Shown here piece after piece: positions 44,801 through 56,169 of a stretch of DNA of 64,000 nucleotides. Source of the DNA: Chlorokybus atmophyticus (Eukaryota > Streptophyta > Chlorokybophyceae > Chlorokybales > Chlorokybaceae); the NCBI GenBank assembly GCA_009103225.1, contig RHPI01000575.1:29317-93316 (forward strand). Reading direction: 5' to 3'. The notes under the pieces are model-generated. The model saw nothing but the letters and a program-made list of their open reading frames with translations, was not told the origin of the DNA and searched no databases. Position numbers and translations under genes: made by a program. The first letter of the stretch is position 1. Each line of letters begins with the position of its first letter.

Positions 44801-47800
44801 CTCAGGTCTGCCACCTTGGCATGCAGCGCCAAGATGTGCGTGTCTTTAAACAAAAGGATTTCGGTTGCGGCTTTCGCTGCGTTGCGGATCTCATGCAAGG
44901 AGCGTCATTTAGGGCTATAAGCTCGGTGGTGCGTGCTTACTGCGAATAATGCACACACATATGCAAGCACATGACACGCCTTAGGCGGGGCATCGGCGCC
45001 TGCACACCTCATGTGCTTGCGCTCACGCGCACGCGCCGCGCGTGTGACACGCCTACCTACCCACCAAGCTGTATGCTTGCACTGCTTGCCGCGCCGCCTA
45101 CAAAGGTTACACAATTGGCATGCGCTGTCTTGAACAAGTTTGGTTCACAAATTTAGTATCAAACACGTCTTGTTTCAACCGAATTGATAGGTGGCGTATG
45201 CAAAGCAGTTGTCGCCGTGCTTTTATGATGCACACGACACAAGCTTTTTGTGATATTCGATATTTATCAATAACAAAAGACGCTTGTAAGACGTTCAGCT
45301 TCGTTTCATTGCTTGTTCGAGCGAGATGCCTACACTGCAATAAAACATGATGCGCGTGTGCCGGCCTTGTCCATGGTGCATTCACCGATGTATTTTCCCA
45401 CGATTTCAAGTAGTACCATTGCACGCTTGACGGTATTCATGGGTAGATAAAAGCTGCACCCTGCTGAGCTACCTCGCATGCATTCACCTTATCTTGAGCA
45501 ATGCGGACTCATTCAACTGTGCTCGTTGAATCGCGTGTTGTCATAGTAAATGGACGGTCCGCATGGCTTAGTATTGTTTAGGGTATTGTTTGGAACTTTT
45601 GCAGGTATCCTTAACGCGTTTTACATCACCCTTTGGTTAATGACAAGGTGCAAAGGTTTGACCGCCTTAGGCTGCTTCATTGTAATCATCTCCCCTGTGT
45701 ACACGGCAGCTTTGTTGAACACATGGAGTGGAATGAAGCTAACTCAATGGGTCCGGGACCCATTGCAATTCTACATTGTAGTACAGTGCAGTGTTGTTCA
45801 TGCAAGCCATGGTGACCCGGTTGAACAGGAGGAGCCCACAGGCTGATTGCCAGTGGGCTCTTCCAACCCAAGCTCCACTGTGGGGTGACCTGCATCCTGA
45901 AAATATACTGCTTTAAAACCGATAATACGGTTGAGCTTGGCTCAACTTCAGCCATTAGACGTGTCATCAGCCCTAAACATGATTGCCTGCAAGGGATAGG
46001 CAGCTATAGAGCATATAAGGTATATCATTAAGAGGCAGCATGCAAGGCAAGCGAGGCAACACAACAGTCGAGCAGTTACTTGCCACAAGAACAATCCAAG
46101 CATGAAGCTAGCTATAGGTTGCTATATGAAGATGCGATAGGCAACAGACAATGGCAAGCATGACCGCAGGCTATGGAGGCGCTCAACACAATACCTGAGC
46201 AGAGCATGAGAAAGGCAAAAGAGGTTGAACAGTTGCGTCAAGGCATATAGCATATGTCGTGAATGCATTTCTCCTGTATATATTTTTTGGTACTACATAT
46301 CGCGACGCGTTATTCAATAAGATCAAATAGAGCCATCTGATGCTAGTGGTTGCAAGAAGCTGAGCCGGCATCGTTGGCGAACGCGTGATAAGCATGAAAT
46401 TGTGGCCAAAAACATTGACAGTAGAATTCCTCATTGGGTTGGACCGAAAGCCTTAACATATTCAGCGTTTCATGCTACACTTCCGATGTGATTTTTTAGC
46501 CATGGGCCCCATGCCATGGGGCTCATCTCACGGTGGCCATTAGTCCAAGCAATGAGTATCGCGGCAGGCAAAAGGGTGGATTCATGCAAGGAATTGTGAT
46601 TGTCAATTCATCATTATAAGGTAATATCTCAAGTATTCTAAGAGCAGCATTTTAAGGGGTCATTTTATGGCACATCCCAGCGGTTTGCTATGTCCTTTAC
46701 AAATTGATTCACAATTTGTAGTAAAAATGAGGCAAGCCGGTTGCATGTGTTACTGGACATCACTTATGTCACTGACGTCCCTTCAATCCTCTACCTCAAC
46801 ACCCACGCCGCCGGGCGGCCGATGACAAGCCTTCAGCAGCGTGACGCTGCAAGTGGCAGGGAAATAAGTACAAGGTTCTATTAATATAGGAGCCTTACAC
46901 ATCGGTAATTCGGAATTATAATACTATGTTGTGATATATTTTTCACAATACAATACGCGAGTCTATAGGAATATATACTATTCCTATAGACTCCAGTAGG
47001 GGTTGTTGTTACAAGTTTACCGTAAGCTGATAGAAGCTCATTGTGTTGCCAACTTGTTGCGCAACATATGCGCAATAATAACTTTTATATAAAAACTTTT
47101 ATAGAATATTATTGCTCAAACTTGCCGCATGCCATTGCGGCAATTATTACTGCAGGTTGTAGCAACAAATATGTATCAATGTTGCTACAGCATGCAAGAT
47201 GTTGCCCGGCAACAGTTGTGAATTGGCAATATTGCCAACATTACGGCAATGTAACCTGCTAGCAATAGCACAATGACATAAAACCCCTTAGCGCAGTCAC
47301 CTATGAGTCATAAGTGACTGCGCTATACTCGCCGTCATAGGCTATGACGGCGGGTATGCGTAACAGATCATCATCCAAGCCCCAACTACCATGCTATGGC
47401 ACTGTCACTAGGCTATGCGGCATACCTTAATGTCTGGTACTACATCGGTGTAGTGGAACCACTGGTGACATTTCAATATGGTAGCGGCTACCATATATAT
47501 GACCATGCATCATATGATAGCAAAAGTTATGTTTGCTGTTAGCAAATGCACGAGGCAGTGACTACGCTTAAAAGCAGAAGTCATTACCAGAGGCAGGACA
47601 ACTTCCAGCCTCTGGCATAACAATCAAATGATCTTGTTGTAAGGAAAAATACAAATATAATTGGCTGAATATCGCTGTGCTCAGCACATTTATGCATGAG
47701 GGCGAAAGTAAGCTGATTATTGGACGGTTTTACCAGCATGCTATGCAATTGTAAGTGGCTGTCGTTTACATATAAGATAGCGGCTCTTGATTTAAAGCGT

Positions 47801-49260
47801 CGTGTTAAATGACAAACACTTCAAAGTATCTGAACACGAAGGACACTGCAATTTGCATTATTGCATAGCATTAAATGAATGTGTCTGCTTTATAAGATTA
47901 ACAACGTCTTGCCAACACACTGTAAAAAACTGAATAGTGTCAATATAAGCCCCAACATTGTGACGTTCATGAGGTTTATTTTCTTTTCTCATAACATGAT
48001 GTCAATAAGTTGAAGACAATAAATAATATTGCCATCATTTGCAAATGCATGTACTCATCAACGTGTACTCATTAGCAAATGGTGCCATTCTTTGGCGCGC
48101 TTGCTCATGCTATACACGGATGGTGTGAGCACTGCTATAAGGCGTAAAAGTGCTGTGGTGCGGCACCATTATGCAATACGGAGCTGCAGCTAACATTAAT
48201 CACAGGAGCAATCACGATCGATACAAGCATTGCATGACTGAATTCGTGTTAGAACACCGACCAACCCAAGCCTACAAGTGCGATCAGCATGTCATGACAT
48301 TCATAGAATATTGCCCGCACATGTTGAGGCTGCGCATGCGAGGTAGCACGCTGTTACTCGCATGCGCACATCATGTACATGAGTCATGTATTCAACGTTG
48401 AGTAGCGTCATAAATGTATGCATGCAATGTCTTTTATATTGATATCACAATTGTTGACAAGCAAGTGCCGTGCATTGCTCGGCCCTTGCTGCAACTTCTA
48501 GTTGGTGCCGTGCAATAGTGTGACATCATTGCATGAACATTGATTGCGTAAGTCAAGTTGAGATAGTATTATTATAATGTATATTCAAACGTGGGCGCAT
48601 TGGTATTTTGATATAGATTAGCATAAGCCAAGTTTTTATATGCATTGTCATTATGCGTGTAGTACTCACTACTACATATTCATTTAAAGAAATGCCCATT
48701 ATGCTAGGCGTGTAGAATTGTAAAGTGTAATTTGTAATTTCACAACCCAACTATGCATGCCATGCATGCATAGTTGGATTGCCAACTTGGGATTGGATTT
48801 AATTTGTGCAATACATTGATGTTGTGTTATGATGCCACATGAATCTTACTGACCCATCAAGTACAATGCAAGAGGTTTCGAACTTGGCGAGTTGACATGC
48901 TAGCAACAGACTTACAACATGCAGTAATGTAACGGGCATCATCCACATTAAATTGGCTTACTCAGCCGATTGTCCCATTGCAAGGCCTGTAATGGGCGAT
49001 GCATGTTGATTGCGTGAGGTGATGCCAATGGTCATGAACATGCACATGGCTGCGACAGATTTAATCAGCACATGTATACAGTCAGCGAATCGTGTTGTCA
49101 CTAGCTGACTATCCACCCCTTAGCTAACTATAAATGCTCTTGGCCATGGACTGCATGCATGAAAGGGTACTAGTCCGTTGGGCTACTGTACTCACAGCGG
49201 CTTCCAGCAATAACGAGTCAGCTGGGTGACATACACAGCTTTGGGTGACATTCAGCAGCA
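44800..49260. other. Gene-poor, AT-rich region with many short perfect hairpins
   Basis: No open frame here has a recognisable domain. The distinctive feature is a high density of small inverted repeats, for example 46961-46991 (13-bp arms), 47122-47143 (8), 47158-47189 (9), 47223-47238 (16-nt palindrome), 47290-47324 (11), 47330-47352 (11) and 48747-48777 (13). They are unlike each other in sequence. Function unknown. Confidence 0.6.
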
Positions 49261-49268
49261 AGACTCAT

Positions 49269-49897
49269 CTAGCAAGAGCTGCCTGTGGGTCTGATATATG
49301 TGCCGCAGCACTTATAGAAGCTTGTGTTGTAGGGGGTAGTGTTGCAGCAGGCATTGTTGCTGCCCTTGGCGCTGAGGACGTTGTTGCAGCAGATGTAGAA
49401 GCTTGTGTTGTAGGGGGTTTTGTTGCAGCAGGCGTTGTTGCTACCCTTGGCGCTGAGGACGTTGTTGCAGCAGATGTAGAAGCTTGTGTTGTAGGGGGTG
49501 GTGTTGCAGCAGGCGTTGTTGCTGCCCTTGGCGCTGACCACACCGTTGCAGCAGATGTAGAAGCTGGTGTCGTACGCGCGGCCATTGCAATAAGCGGTGT
49601 ACAGCTGGCGCCGCTCAACGGTTGCATGGGCCAGTCTGCCTCCTGCTGATCACACAATATACACAATTAACTTCATGGACACAACACGGCTCCACCCAGA
49701 CCTAGCCAACCGCTGCTACTCGGAAGCAATGGACAGCACACGCACGCATATGCACAGTCACCGCTAGCAATTGGCTTACCTGCAGCAGCGTCGGCTCCAG
49801 CGGACAAGAAGATGCAGCACAGGACCGGCAGGAGGAGCAGCAGGCAGACAGGCAGACGGGCCTTTGCAGGAATGCAGGGGCGCACGAGCGAGGCCAT
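49269..49897 (-). CDS. Small secreted galaxin-like protein with di-cysteine repeats
   Basis: Two exons, 49780-49897 and 49269-49642, join in frame to 163 residues. Exon 1 encodes a signal peptide (RLPVCLLLLLPVLCCIFLSAGADAAA). Exon 2 encodes three near-identical 26-residue repeats (78 bp) with two CC pairs each: YNTSFYICCNNVLSAKGSNN then ACCNTTP, preceded by a diverged unit (AYDTSFYICCNGVV). CC pairs spaced this way with Y-x-T-S-x-x-x-CC-N-G are the hallmark of galaxin, a secreted protein first known from coral skeleton matrix. NTT, NKT and NTS sequons suggest N-glycosylation. The intron fixes this frame; the overlapping Thr/Ala/Pro frame on the same strand is a shadow. The 5' side runs into a GA repeat and a gap, so more upstream exons cannot be excluded. 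Confidence 0.65.
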
Positions 49898-49977
49898 GGC
49901 GTCAAGGATGAGGCTGGGCTGGAGAGGGCACTTCACAAGAAGACCTGCAGATGTGGTGATTGCAGCGTCAGCAGGAG

Positions 49978-50012
49978 AGCGAGAGCGAGAGCGAGAGCGA
50001 GAGAGAGAGCGA

Positions 50013-50079
<67 letters not shown>

Positions 50080-50215
50080 NNNNNNNNNNNNNNNNNNNNN
50101 NNNNNNNNNNNNNNNNNNNNNNNNNNNNNNNNNNNNNNNNNNNNNNNNNNNNNNNNNNNNNNNNNNNNNNNNNNNNNNNNNNNNNNNNNNNNNNNNNNNN
50201 NNNNNNNNNNNNNNN

Positions 50216-50278
<63 letters not shown>
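49978..50278. repeat. (GA)n microsatellite containing a 136-bp gap of Ns
   Basis: GA repeats run on both sides of an N block at 50080-50215. The repeat begins as GAGCGA units and turns into pure GA. It lies in the upstream region of the galaxin-like gene. Confidence 0.97.
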
Positions 50279-50280
<2 letters not shown>

Positions 50281-50591
50281 TTACCACCTCAAAGGCGCAC
50301 AACTGATGACAAAGACAAACTGCAATCTCAACTATACTGCGTACACACTGCAGCAGCCACTGTCAGTAGCGGCGAACCCTTCGCCCGCCCTTTATACCCG
50401 CACACTGCCCGCAATGGTATTGATACGACTTGGCTGAGTAAGGGCCCGTGAAGGCGGTGCGTGGTGAATTCTTTGAACACGCACGGCATATCCACAAGAT
50501 TATCCATTTGCAAACGGTGGTCAGACGATTTCACTTAATACAGCAAGTGCCGTGATGCGATCGTCAGTACAAAACTACGGTCGTCGAACTA

Positions 50592-51110
50592 GGGTAAATA
50601 GCCCTAACTTCGAGGTACACCCTAATTTCGTTACCTGTCACTGTAACTAGGCTAGCAGGCGCATCTCTACTCTGATTGGTCTGAGACGTATAGGGTGTAA
50701 TCTATAGGGTTGTAGGCTTCTATAGAGCCAAAAAGTAGAGAAAACGGACTTGTGTGGCGGCTTATCCATTTTTTGCCATAGGGGATATATAGGACATTTT
50801 TTATGTGTACATGACACCCTAACTTTAACTGATTTCATCTTGGGATATTGTTCAGATTGAGTAAAGTAAAGTGCAAACAAGTCTTTACGCAATGCTTCAG
50901 CAACCATCAGAGTTTCATATCAATTGACGTGGGGGTGCAAAAGTTAGAATACTAGGGTGGTTGGGGTAACGCATTGTTGAAAAACCAAAATGTGCAATGT
51001 TTGGCTTGGACGTTTGACGCTCTAGCCCAATGTGTGGGGATGTTTGAAATGGTGTGTGAGAGTTACCAACTCACTCACACCACTCCAAGTTGAGCTAGGA
51101 CCTAGTGCAC
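50592..51110. repeat. Left terminal inverted repeat of the pogo-type element
   Basis: It matches the reverse complement of about 54935-55498. Shared words in order include CGAGGTACACCCTAATTTCG, GCATCTCTACTCTGATTGG, ATAGGGTTGTAGGCTTCTAT, ACTTGTGTGGCGGCTTAT and AGAGTTACCAACTCACTCAC. Short insertions and deletions occur near the inner end. Confidence 0.9.
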
Positions 51111-51423
51111 CCAAGTGAAGTTGCATGCGAACCTTGTACATATGACACAATCCATCCATACCAACCACACTCTAGTATGCCGTGCACACCTTCCTTGCCT
51201 GCTTACCGCTGCTAGCGTGCCCCCTTGACCTGCCAACCCTGCTCATTGCTGCCGCCGCTCACACAACCTTGCAACAATCAACCCAACTTAGCGGCAAGGT
51301 TGCACGCAACCTTGCCCTTAGAAATGGCTGCAGCCAATTGAGAGGCCATCAACCGCTCAGCAGGCATGACAGCACCGCCTGTTACGCCAATCTTCCCGCC
51401 CAACACCCCTCGATGCCTGTCAC

Positions 51424-52812
51424 ACCACTCAAAGTGCTAGGGGTTGCCTGCTACAGGCAATTTGCACTCACGAAATTAGGGCGCAGCAAGGTAGGTTTTC
51501 ATTTACCCCCTCCACACCCTAATTTTGGCGCGCTGCTGACAGCGCCTCATTGAGCCATAACAAAACTGCTTGTGCAAGTACTAGCACGGGGCGCTGGCAC
51601 TATGTGTGTTGATTGTTTTCCTACCACCCAAGGACCATAACCGGCATTAGAGAGGCACAACTTGTGCTGCACAAGGGAAGGTGCATGCATCTGTTCTTGA
51701 AACCTTAAGCAAGCATAAAGTTGATGTGTGTGCTGCCTTACTACGTGCAACAGCCTGTTTGCCCTTCGCACACGTTCAGTGGTTGAAGGATATTAACCCC
51801 TAAATGCTTCTACTTCAAAAAGGACTCAAACCGGGAACATCAATTGTATCATACACTCATCATTTTATATGCCATTGAAATACTAGTATTAAATAGCTTA
51901 CATTAGCGTATTATTGTAGTACGCATCTTATTACGCTTGAAACAATATTGGTTATGGCTATCACAATTAGAGTTATGATTTAATACCTTTGTAAGATGTT
52001 GATGTCAACGCAACTTGTTTACAGATTGAGAGTTGTTCTTGTGTTACGCGCTAAGTACATCACAACTTGCTAAATTAACATTTTTAACTTAATATACTCG
52101 TATTAAATTTTACTCATACTTGCAATAAAAACAATTAACACACATGGTGCCAGCGCCCCGTGCTAGTACTTGCACAAGCAGTTTTTGCTAGTATTGTCAA
52201 CTCGCAAAAGACTTGTACCAGTACTGGCACAAACTGTGCCAATACTGGTCTACACATCATGGAACTTTGATGGCGCAAACGCGGTTCCAGCAACGGCATT
52301 GCGTGTCGATATGGATTTACAATGGTTCAAGTTGTTTGTGTCAATATTAATATATAAATATATCAGTGCCATTATTGACAAAAGACCTTAAGACTGGCTT
52401 AAGAAAATCTCTAGTCCACCGGCACACCTGACGTAAGCTTCCATCGAGGCCCGTACTTATCTGGGTCTTCCGGCCGGAAGACCCAAATAAGTACGGTACT
52501 TAGAGTCTAAGTTAGAGAACTGACTCCGCAATCCGATAAGTAGGGTAAACCGACCAAACTTCGTAGAATATTGTATACATGGGGGTGTGGCGGGCGCTAG
52601 GGTGGTTTTCTGGCGGTGATGTGGCTGTATGTTTTGTAGACAAAGTTTTTATCTACAGAGCGATATGTCATTTGTGATTTATGGCTCAATGAGGCGCTGT
52701 CAGCAGCGCGCCAAAGTTAGGGTGTGGAGGGGGTAAATCAAAACCTAATTGCGCCCTAATTTCGTGAGTGCAAATTGCCTATAGCAGGCAACCCCCAGCA
52801 CTTTGAGTGGTG
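51424..52812. repeat. Nested inverted repeats inside the pogo-type element
   Basis: 51424-51560 is the inverse of 52679-52812 (about 135 bp, few mismatches); both contain TTGCCTGCTA(C/T)AGGCAATTT. Just inside, 51562-51607 is the inverse of 52141-52187 (about 46 bp, containing GCAAGTACTAGCACGGGGCG). The right outer arm overlaps the 3' end of the transposase frame, so the left arm encodes a copy of the same C-terminal residues (LKVLGVACYRQFALTKLGR) on the plus strand. This is a foldback of about 1.4 kb. Confidence 0.85.
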
Positions 52813-54740
52813 GCTCCACCCTCTTCTTCTGCGCACTGACGGCCTTCTTCGCTGCCTGAGCCTCTGCCTTTTGCGCTGCTACAAACTTGGCAACCTCAGC
52901 CTTGTCTGCCCTCTTTTCTGCTCCTCCAAGCTTTGCTTGGCGTTTGCGCTCTTTCTCGTTGTCTTGTTTTAATAACATAACATGCAATTCATCACTGGTA
53001 AGCAGCTGCGCCAAAGTGACCACTCTTCTTCTCTTTGGAGCTTCTGCGTGGAGGGTGCAGTCCTCCACCTCTGGGGCGTTAGCATCCTTAGCAGCGCGGG
53101 CATCTTCAGCAGCGGTGGCATCCTCGGCATCAATAGCTTGCAGCAGCGCTCCCCAATGGCCTGCTGGAAGCACTGGGGGCAAGTAATTGTCCACACAGTG
53201 CTTGTCTAGGGGGTGTAGTCCGCATGCACGAAAGCCATTGATGATGTTTTGCCGGGAGAGTCCAACCCTGACTTGTTGCAAAAGCAGTTTGAGAAACTCA
53301 TCACGAGACAGGTGGTAGTTGTAGCGCTTGCGCATCCTCTCTTGATACTGCTTGCGGTACTCCTCCTTAAAGGGATGGAAACAACTCACATCTAGCACTT
53401 GCAGTCTGACCGTGGTGTGAGGTGGACGGATGAGGTTATGCAGGGCAGCATTTTTGGCAAACTGTATCATTGCAGGGTTGTAGCGGCGCACATGTCCATT
53501 AATGACCAGCAAGGCAGAGTTGGAAATAGAGACCCCTCCTGGCATGTGCGCTACCAGAATCTTCTCCACCCACGCCTTAAAAGATGTCCGTGGTCATCCA
53601 TGCATTTTCTTGTGGCTTAAAGCGTGCTCCAGCCACATCGAGGACCTTGTAGTCACCCGTCAATCTTTGGCCCTTGAGGATCACCAATGGTGGGAATGCA
53701 TGCATATGCATATGCATGCATATCCAGCACCACTTACAGCACACATCAGGGTCACATGCTCTCTACCGCCAGTGGTGGCAGTTTGAGCCCACTTGGAACC
53801 ACTGCCAACACACAGACCTCACTCAGTTGGCATGGTGCATTGAATGCATTATGCTAACCCTTGCATCACAGAGTGCATCTCACCTTGCAACTACCACTCT
53901 CCGATTCTGCATTACTCTGTCAGGTTCCACACCGCTTTCGTTAGCAGAGATGATGCGGTCAGGGCCCACTCCCAACTTGTGCACAACCTCCTCCAACAAG
54001 TTGAAGTAATGTTGCACCACTGGTCTGCTCAATCCCACCCTTCTGGAGCGATTAAAAGCTTCAGCCTTTCTGAAAGTGAGGTTGTTTCTTGCTTGAAATG
54101 CATCACACCACTTGTGCCCAGGTAAGCCATCCTTCAATTGCAGTCTTCTGTCGTCCTTTGCAAGCCGTTTGCCAACTTCAAGGTAGATTTCCGTCCATGC
54201 CATTGCCCTTCCCACTTGGTTCCGTGCATTTGCATACTCTGCCAGGTCCTTCACCTCTGCCTCAGTTAGCAGAATGAGAACACCTGAACCCCTACACAGC
54301 ATGCATTTCCCTTTGCGTACACTGCACACCACAGCATACATTCACACTGCCAACGCACACTAACTCCTCTTATTTGTGATTTTGCAGCTTGTTTGGCTGT
54401 TCGCAGTAGTCGCGGAGTGTGGAGTAAGGCATGTTGAGCTCCCTTGTAGCAGCGCTTACACTCATACACCCTCTGTTAACTGCATGGACTGCACGGCTTA
54501 TGTCTTCCAGGTGGTGGCGGTGGTTCATGTAGCTGCCTCTGGGTCCCTTGTTGCGGGGTGTCTTTGCTCTCACACGCTTGCTCTGCACACATACACACGC
54601 AGCAACATGAGTGACAACGGGTGGTCTGAGTGGTTTGCAGGCCACCAGGTTGATGATGCAGTTCCACAACACTGCACACCTAACGCCTTTGCTGCGTGGC
54701 ATAGGTGGAGGTCTCCGTGTGGATAGATGTAGGAGGTAAA
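52745..54740 (-). pseudogene. pogo-like transposase (HTH plus DDE_1), probably inactive
   Basis: On the minus strand: a psq-type helix-turn-helix (RAVHAVNRGCMSVSAATREL...MPYSTLRDYC) near 54400-54530; a second DNA-binding region of CENP-B type (LPGHKWCDAFQARNNLTFRK) near 54090; then a DDE_1 domain with REHVTLMCAVSGAG, PPLVILKG, ALLVINGHVRRYNPAM, LQVLDVSCFHPFKEEYR, and a charged Lys/Ala-rich tail to 52745. Pogo-family enzymes have Asp at the DE(T/S)G and DGH sites; here they read ANESG and INGH, so two of three catalytic acids appear to be Asn. The frame also breaks at a TTTT run near 53580 and around 53700. Exon boundaries at the 5' end are unsure. Confidence 0.8.
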
Positions 54741-54934
54741 ATTAGTAGGTAGGCTGCCCAACACTCTGACAATGCAACTAGCTACCCTCCTTGTCTTTTT
54801 TGCTGATTGCTTGCTCGTTGCTGCCACATACACCCCAATGCTAGTGCTTCCTCGTGGCTAACACCTAGTAGCAAACGCTGCATTGTTACACCAAGCGCAC
54901 TATAGGCAACCCGCACGCAACCAACCTCCGCTCA

Positions 54935-55498
54935 CTAGGTCCTTGCTTAACTTGGAGTTGCAATGGTGTGAGTGAGTTGGTAACTCTCACACACCATTTC
55001 AAACATCCCCACACGTTAGGCTTGAGTGCCAAATCAAATTGCCAAATTGCCAAATCAAATTTTAAACGTCCAAGCCAAATATTGCACATTTTGGTTTTTC
55101 ACCAATGCGTTACGCGTTACCCCAACCACCATAGTATTCTAACTTTTACACCCCCGCGTAAAATGATATGAAACTCTGGAAGTTGCTGAAGCATTGCGTA
55201 AAGACTCCTTTGCACTTTACCTTACTCAATCTTTACAACAATACCTTAAGATATAAATCAGTTAAAGTTAGGGTGTCATGTACACATAAGAAATGTCCTA
55301 AACATCCCCTATTGCAAAAAATGAATAAGCCGCCACACAAGTCCGTTTGCTCTACTGTTTGGCTCTATAGAAGCCTACAACCCTATAGATTACACCCTAC
55401 AAGTCTTAGACCAATCAGAGTAGAGATGCGCCTGCTAGCTTAGTTACGGTGACAGGTAACGAAATTAGGGTGTACCTCGAAGTTAGGGCTATTTACCC
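54935..55498. repeat. Right terminal inverted repeat of the pogo-type element
   Basis: The inverse partner of 50592-51110. It ends with CTATTTACCC followed by TA. Differences from the left copy are scattered single bases and a few indels, so the arms are old enough to have diverged or are imperfectly homogenised. Confidence 0.9.
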
Positions 55499-55719
55499 TA
55501 CTGGCAGTGTGGGTGTGTCGATCTTATCGTTAACCTACAATCTATACTACAGTCTTGTCGGCTACAAGCTTGTAAGGTATAGGTTTCCCGCCGAAAAAAC
55601 TGGCGATAGTGCAGGCACAGGCTGGGAGTCTTTTGGGCGGCGGGGCGGGCGGTGCATGACCAGCAGGTGCTGGTTTGTAGACTACTTGTGTGGTTGCATG
55701 GTGTTGCTGTAGGCCTAGG

Positions 55720-56160
55720 CAATTACTGGCCTGCGTCAAGCTGCTCCGCCGAGGCACTTGACGCAGACCAGTAGCTGCTTACTGCGCTGACTTTTGCTCT
55801 CTGTGTCTAAATTGCTATCCTGTTGCTACTCTGCTGGCCTGCGTCAAGCTGCTTCGCCGAGCAGCTTGACGCAGGCCAGCAGCTGCCTACTGCTGACTCT
55901 TGCTTTCTCTTTCTAACTTGCTACTCTGTGGCTGCTTGCTTGCGTCAAGCCAGCAGCTTGATGCGTGCTGTTTCGCGCTCTCTCTTGCTGTCATTCTCCT
56001 TTTTCACTTAATTACTCAGTGTCTGCTTGCTTGCGTCAGCCAGCAGCTTGCTGCCTGCTGCGCTCTCTTGCAATCTCTCTCTTTTCGTTCAATCTTTGTG
56101 TCTGCTTGCTTACGTCAAGCTACTTGACTAAGCAGCTTGACTCAGGCCAGCAACTTGCTT
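55720..56160. repeat. Array of hairpin-forming repeats (about 100-bp period)
   Basis: About five units begin near 55730, 55831, 55937, 56029 and 56111. Each has TTGCGTCAAGC-type words and their inverse GCTTGACGCA-type words followed by a CT-rich spacer (CTGCTGACTCTTGCTTTCTC). The second unit is a perfect 23-bp-arm hairpin: 55831-55853 and 55860-55882, loop TCGCCG. Open frames through it are artefacts. Confidence 0.8.
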
Positions 56161-56169
56161 CGATTTTGC

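Larger units (their letters stand above)
50592..55498 (-). mobile_element. pogo-type (Tc1/mariner superfamily) DNA transposon with long terminal inverted repeats
   Basis: The outer ends are GGGTAAATAGCCC and its inverse GGGCTATTTACCC, each flanked by TA (50590-50591 and 55499-55500), which fits the TA target duplication of Tc1/mariner elements. The terminal inverted repeats extend for roughly 500-560 bp (50592 to about 51110, and about 54935 to 55498) with few differences. Between them is a transposase gene on the minus strand and a set of nested inverted repeats at 51424-52812. Total length 4907 bp. Confidence 0.85.

Noticed and set aside
45550-45846. Small membrane protein frame
   Set aside because: Hydrophobic but overlaps hairpin-rich DNA, has an opposite-strand frame, and shows no conserved motif or splice partner.
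49245-49666. Val/Ala/Gly-rich plus-strand frame and Thr/Ala/Pro-rich minus-strand frame over the 78-bp repeats
   Set aside because: The repeat unit is a multiple of three, so all frames stay open. The minus-strand Cys-rich frame is the one that joins in phase to the signal-peptide exon and matches galaxin.
53880-54341. Separate CENP-B-like host gene
   Set aside because: It lies within the TA-flanked terminal inverted repeats and continues into the DDE domain, so it is part of the transposase.
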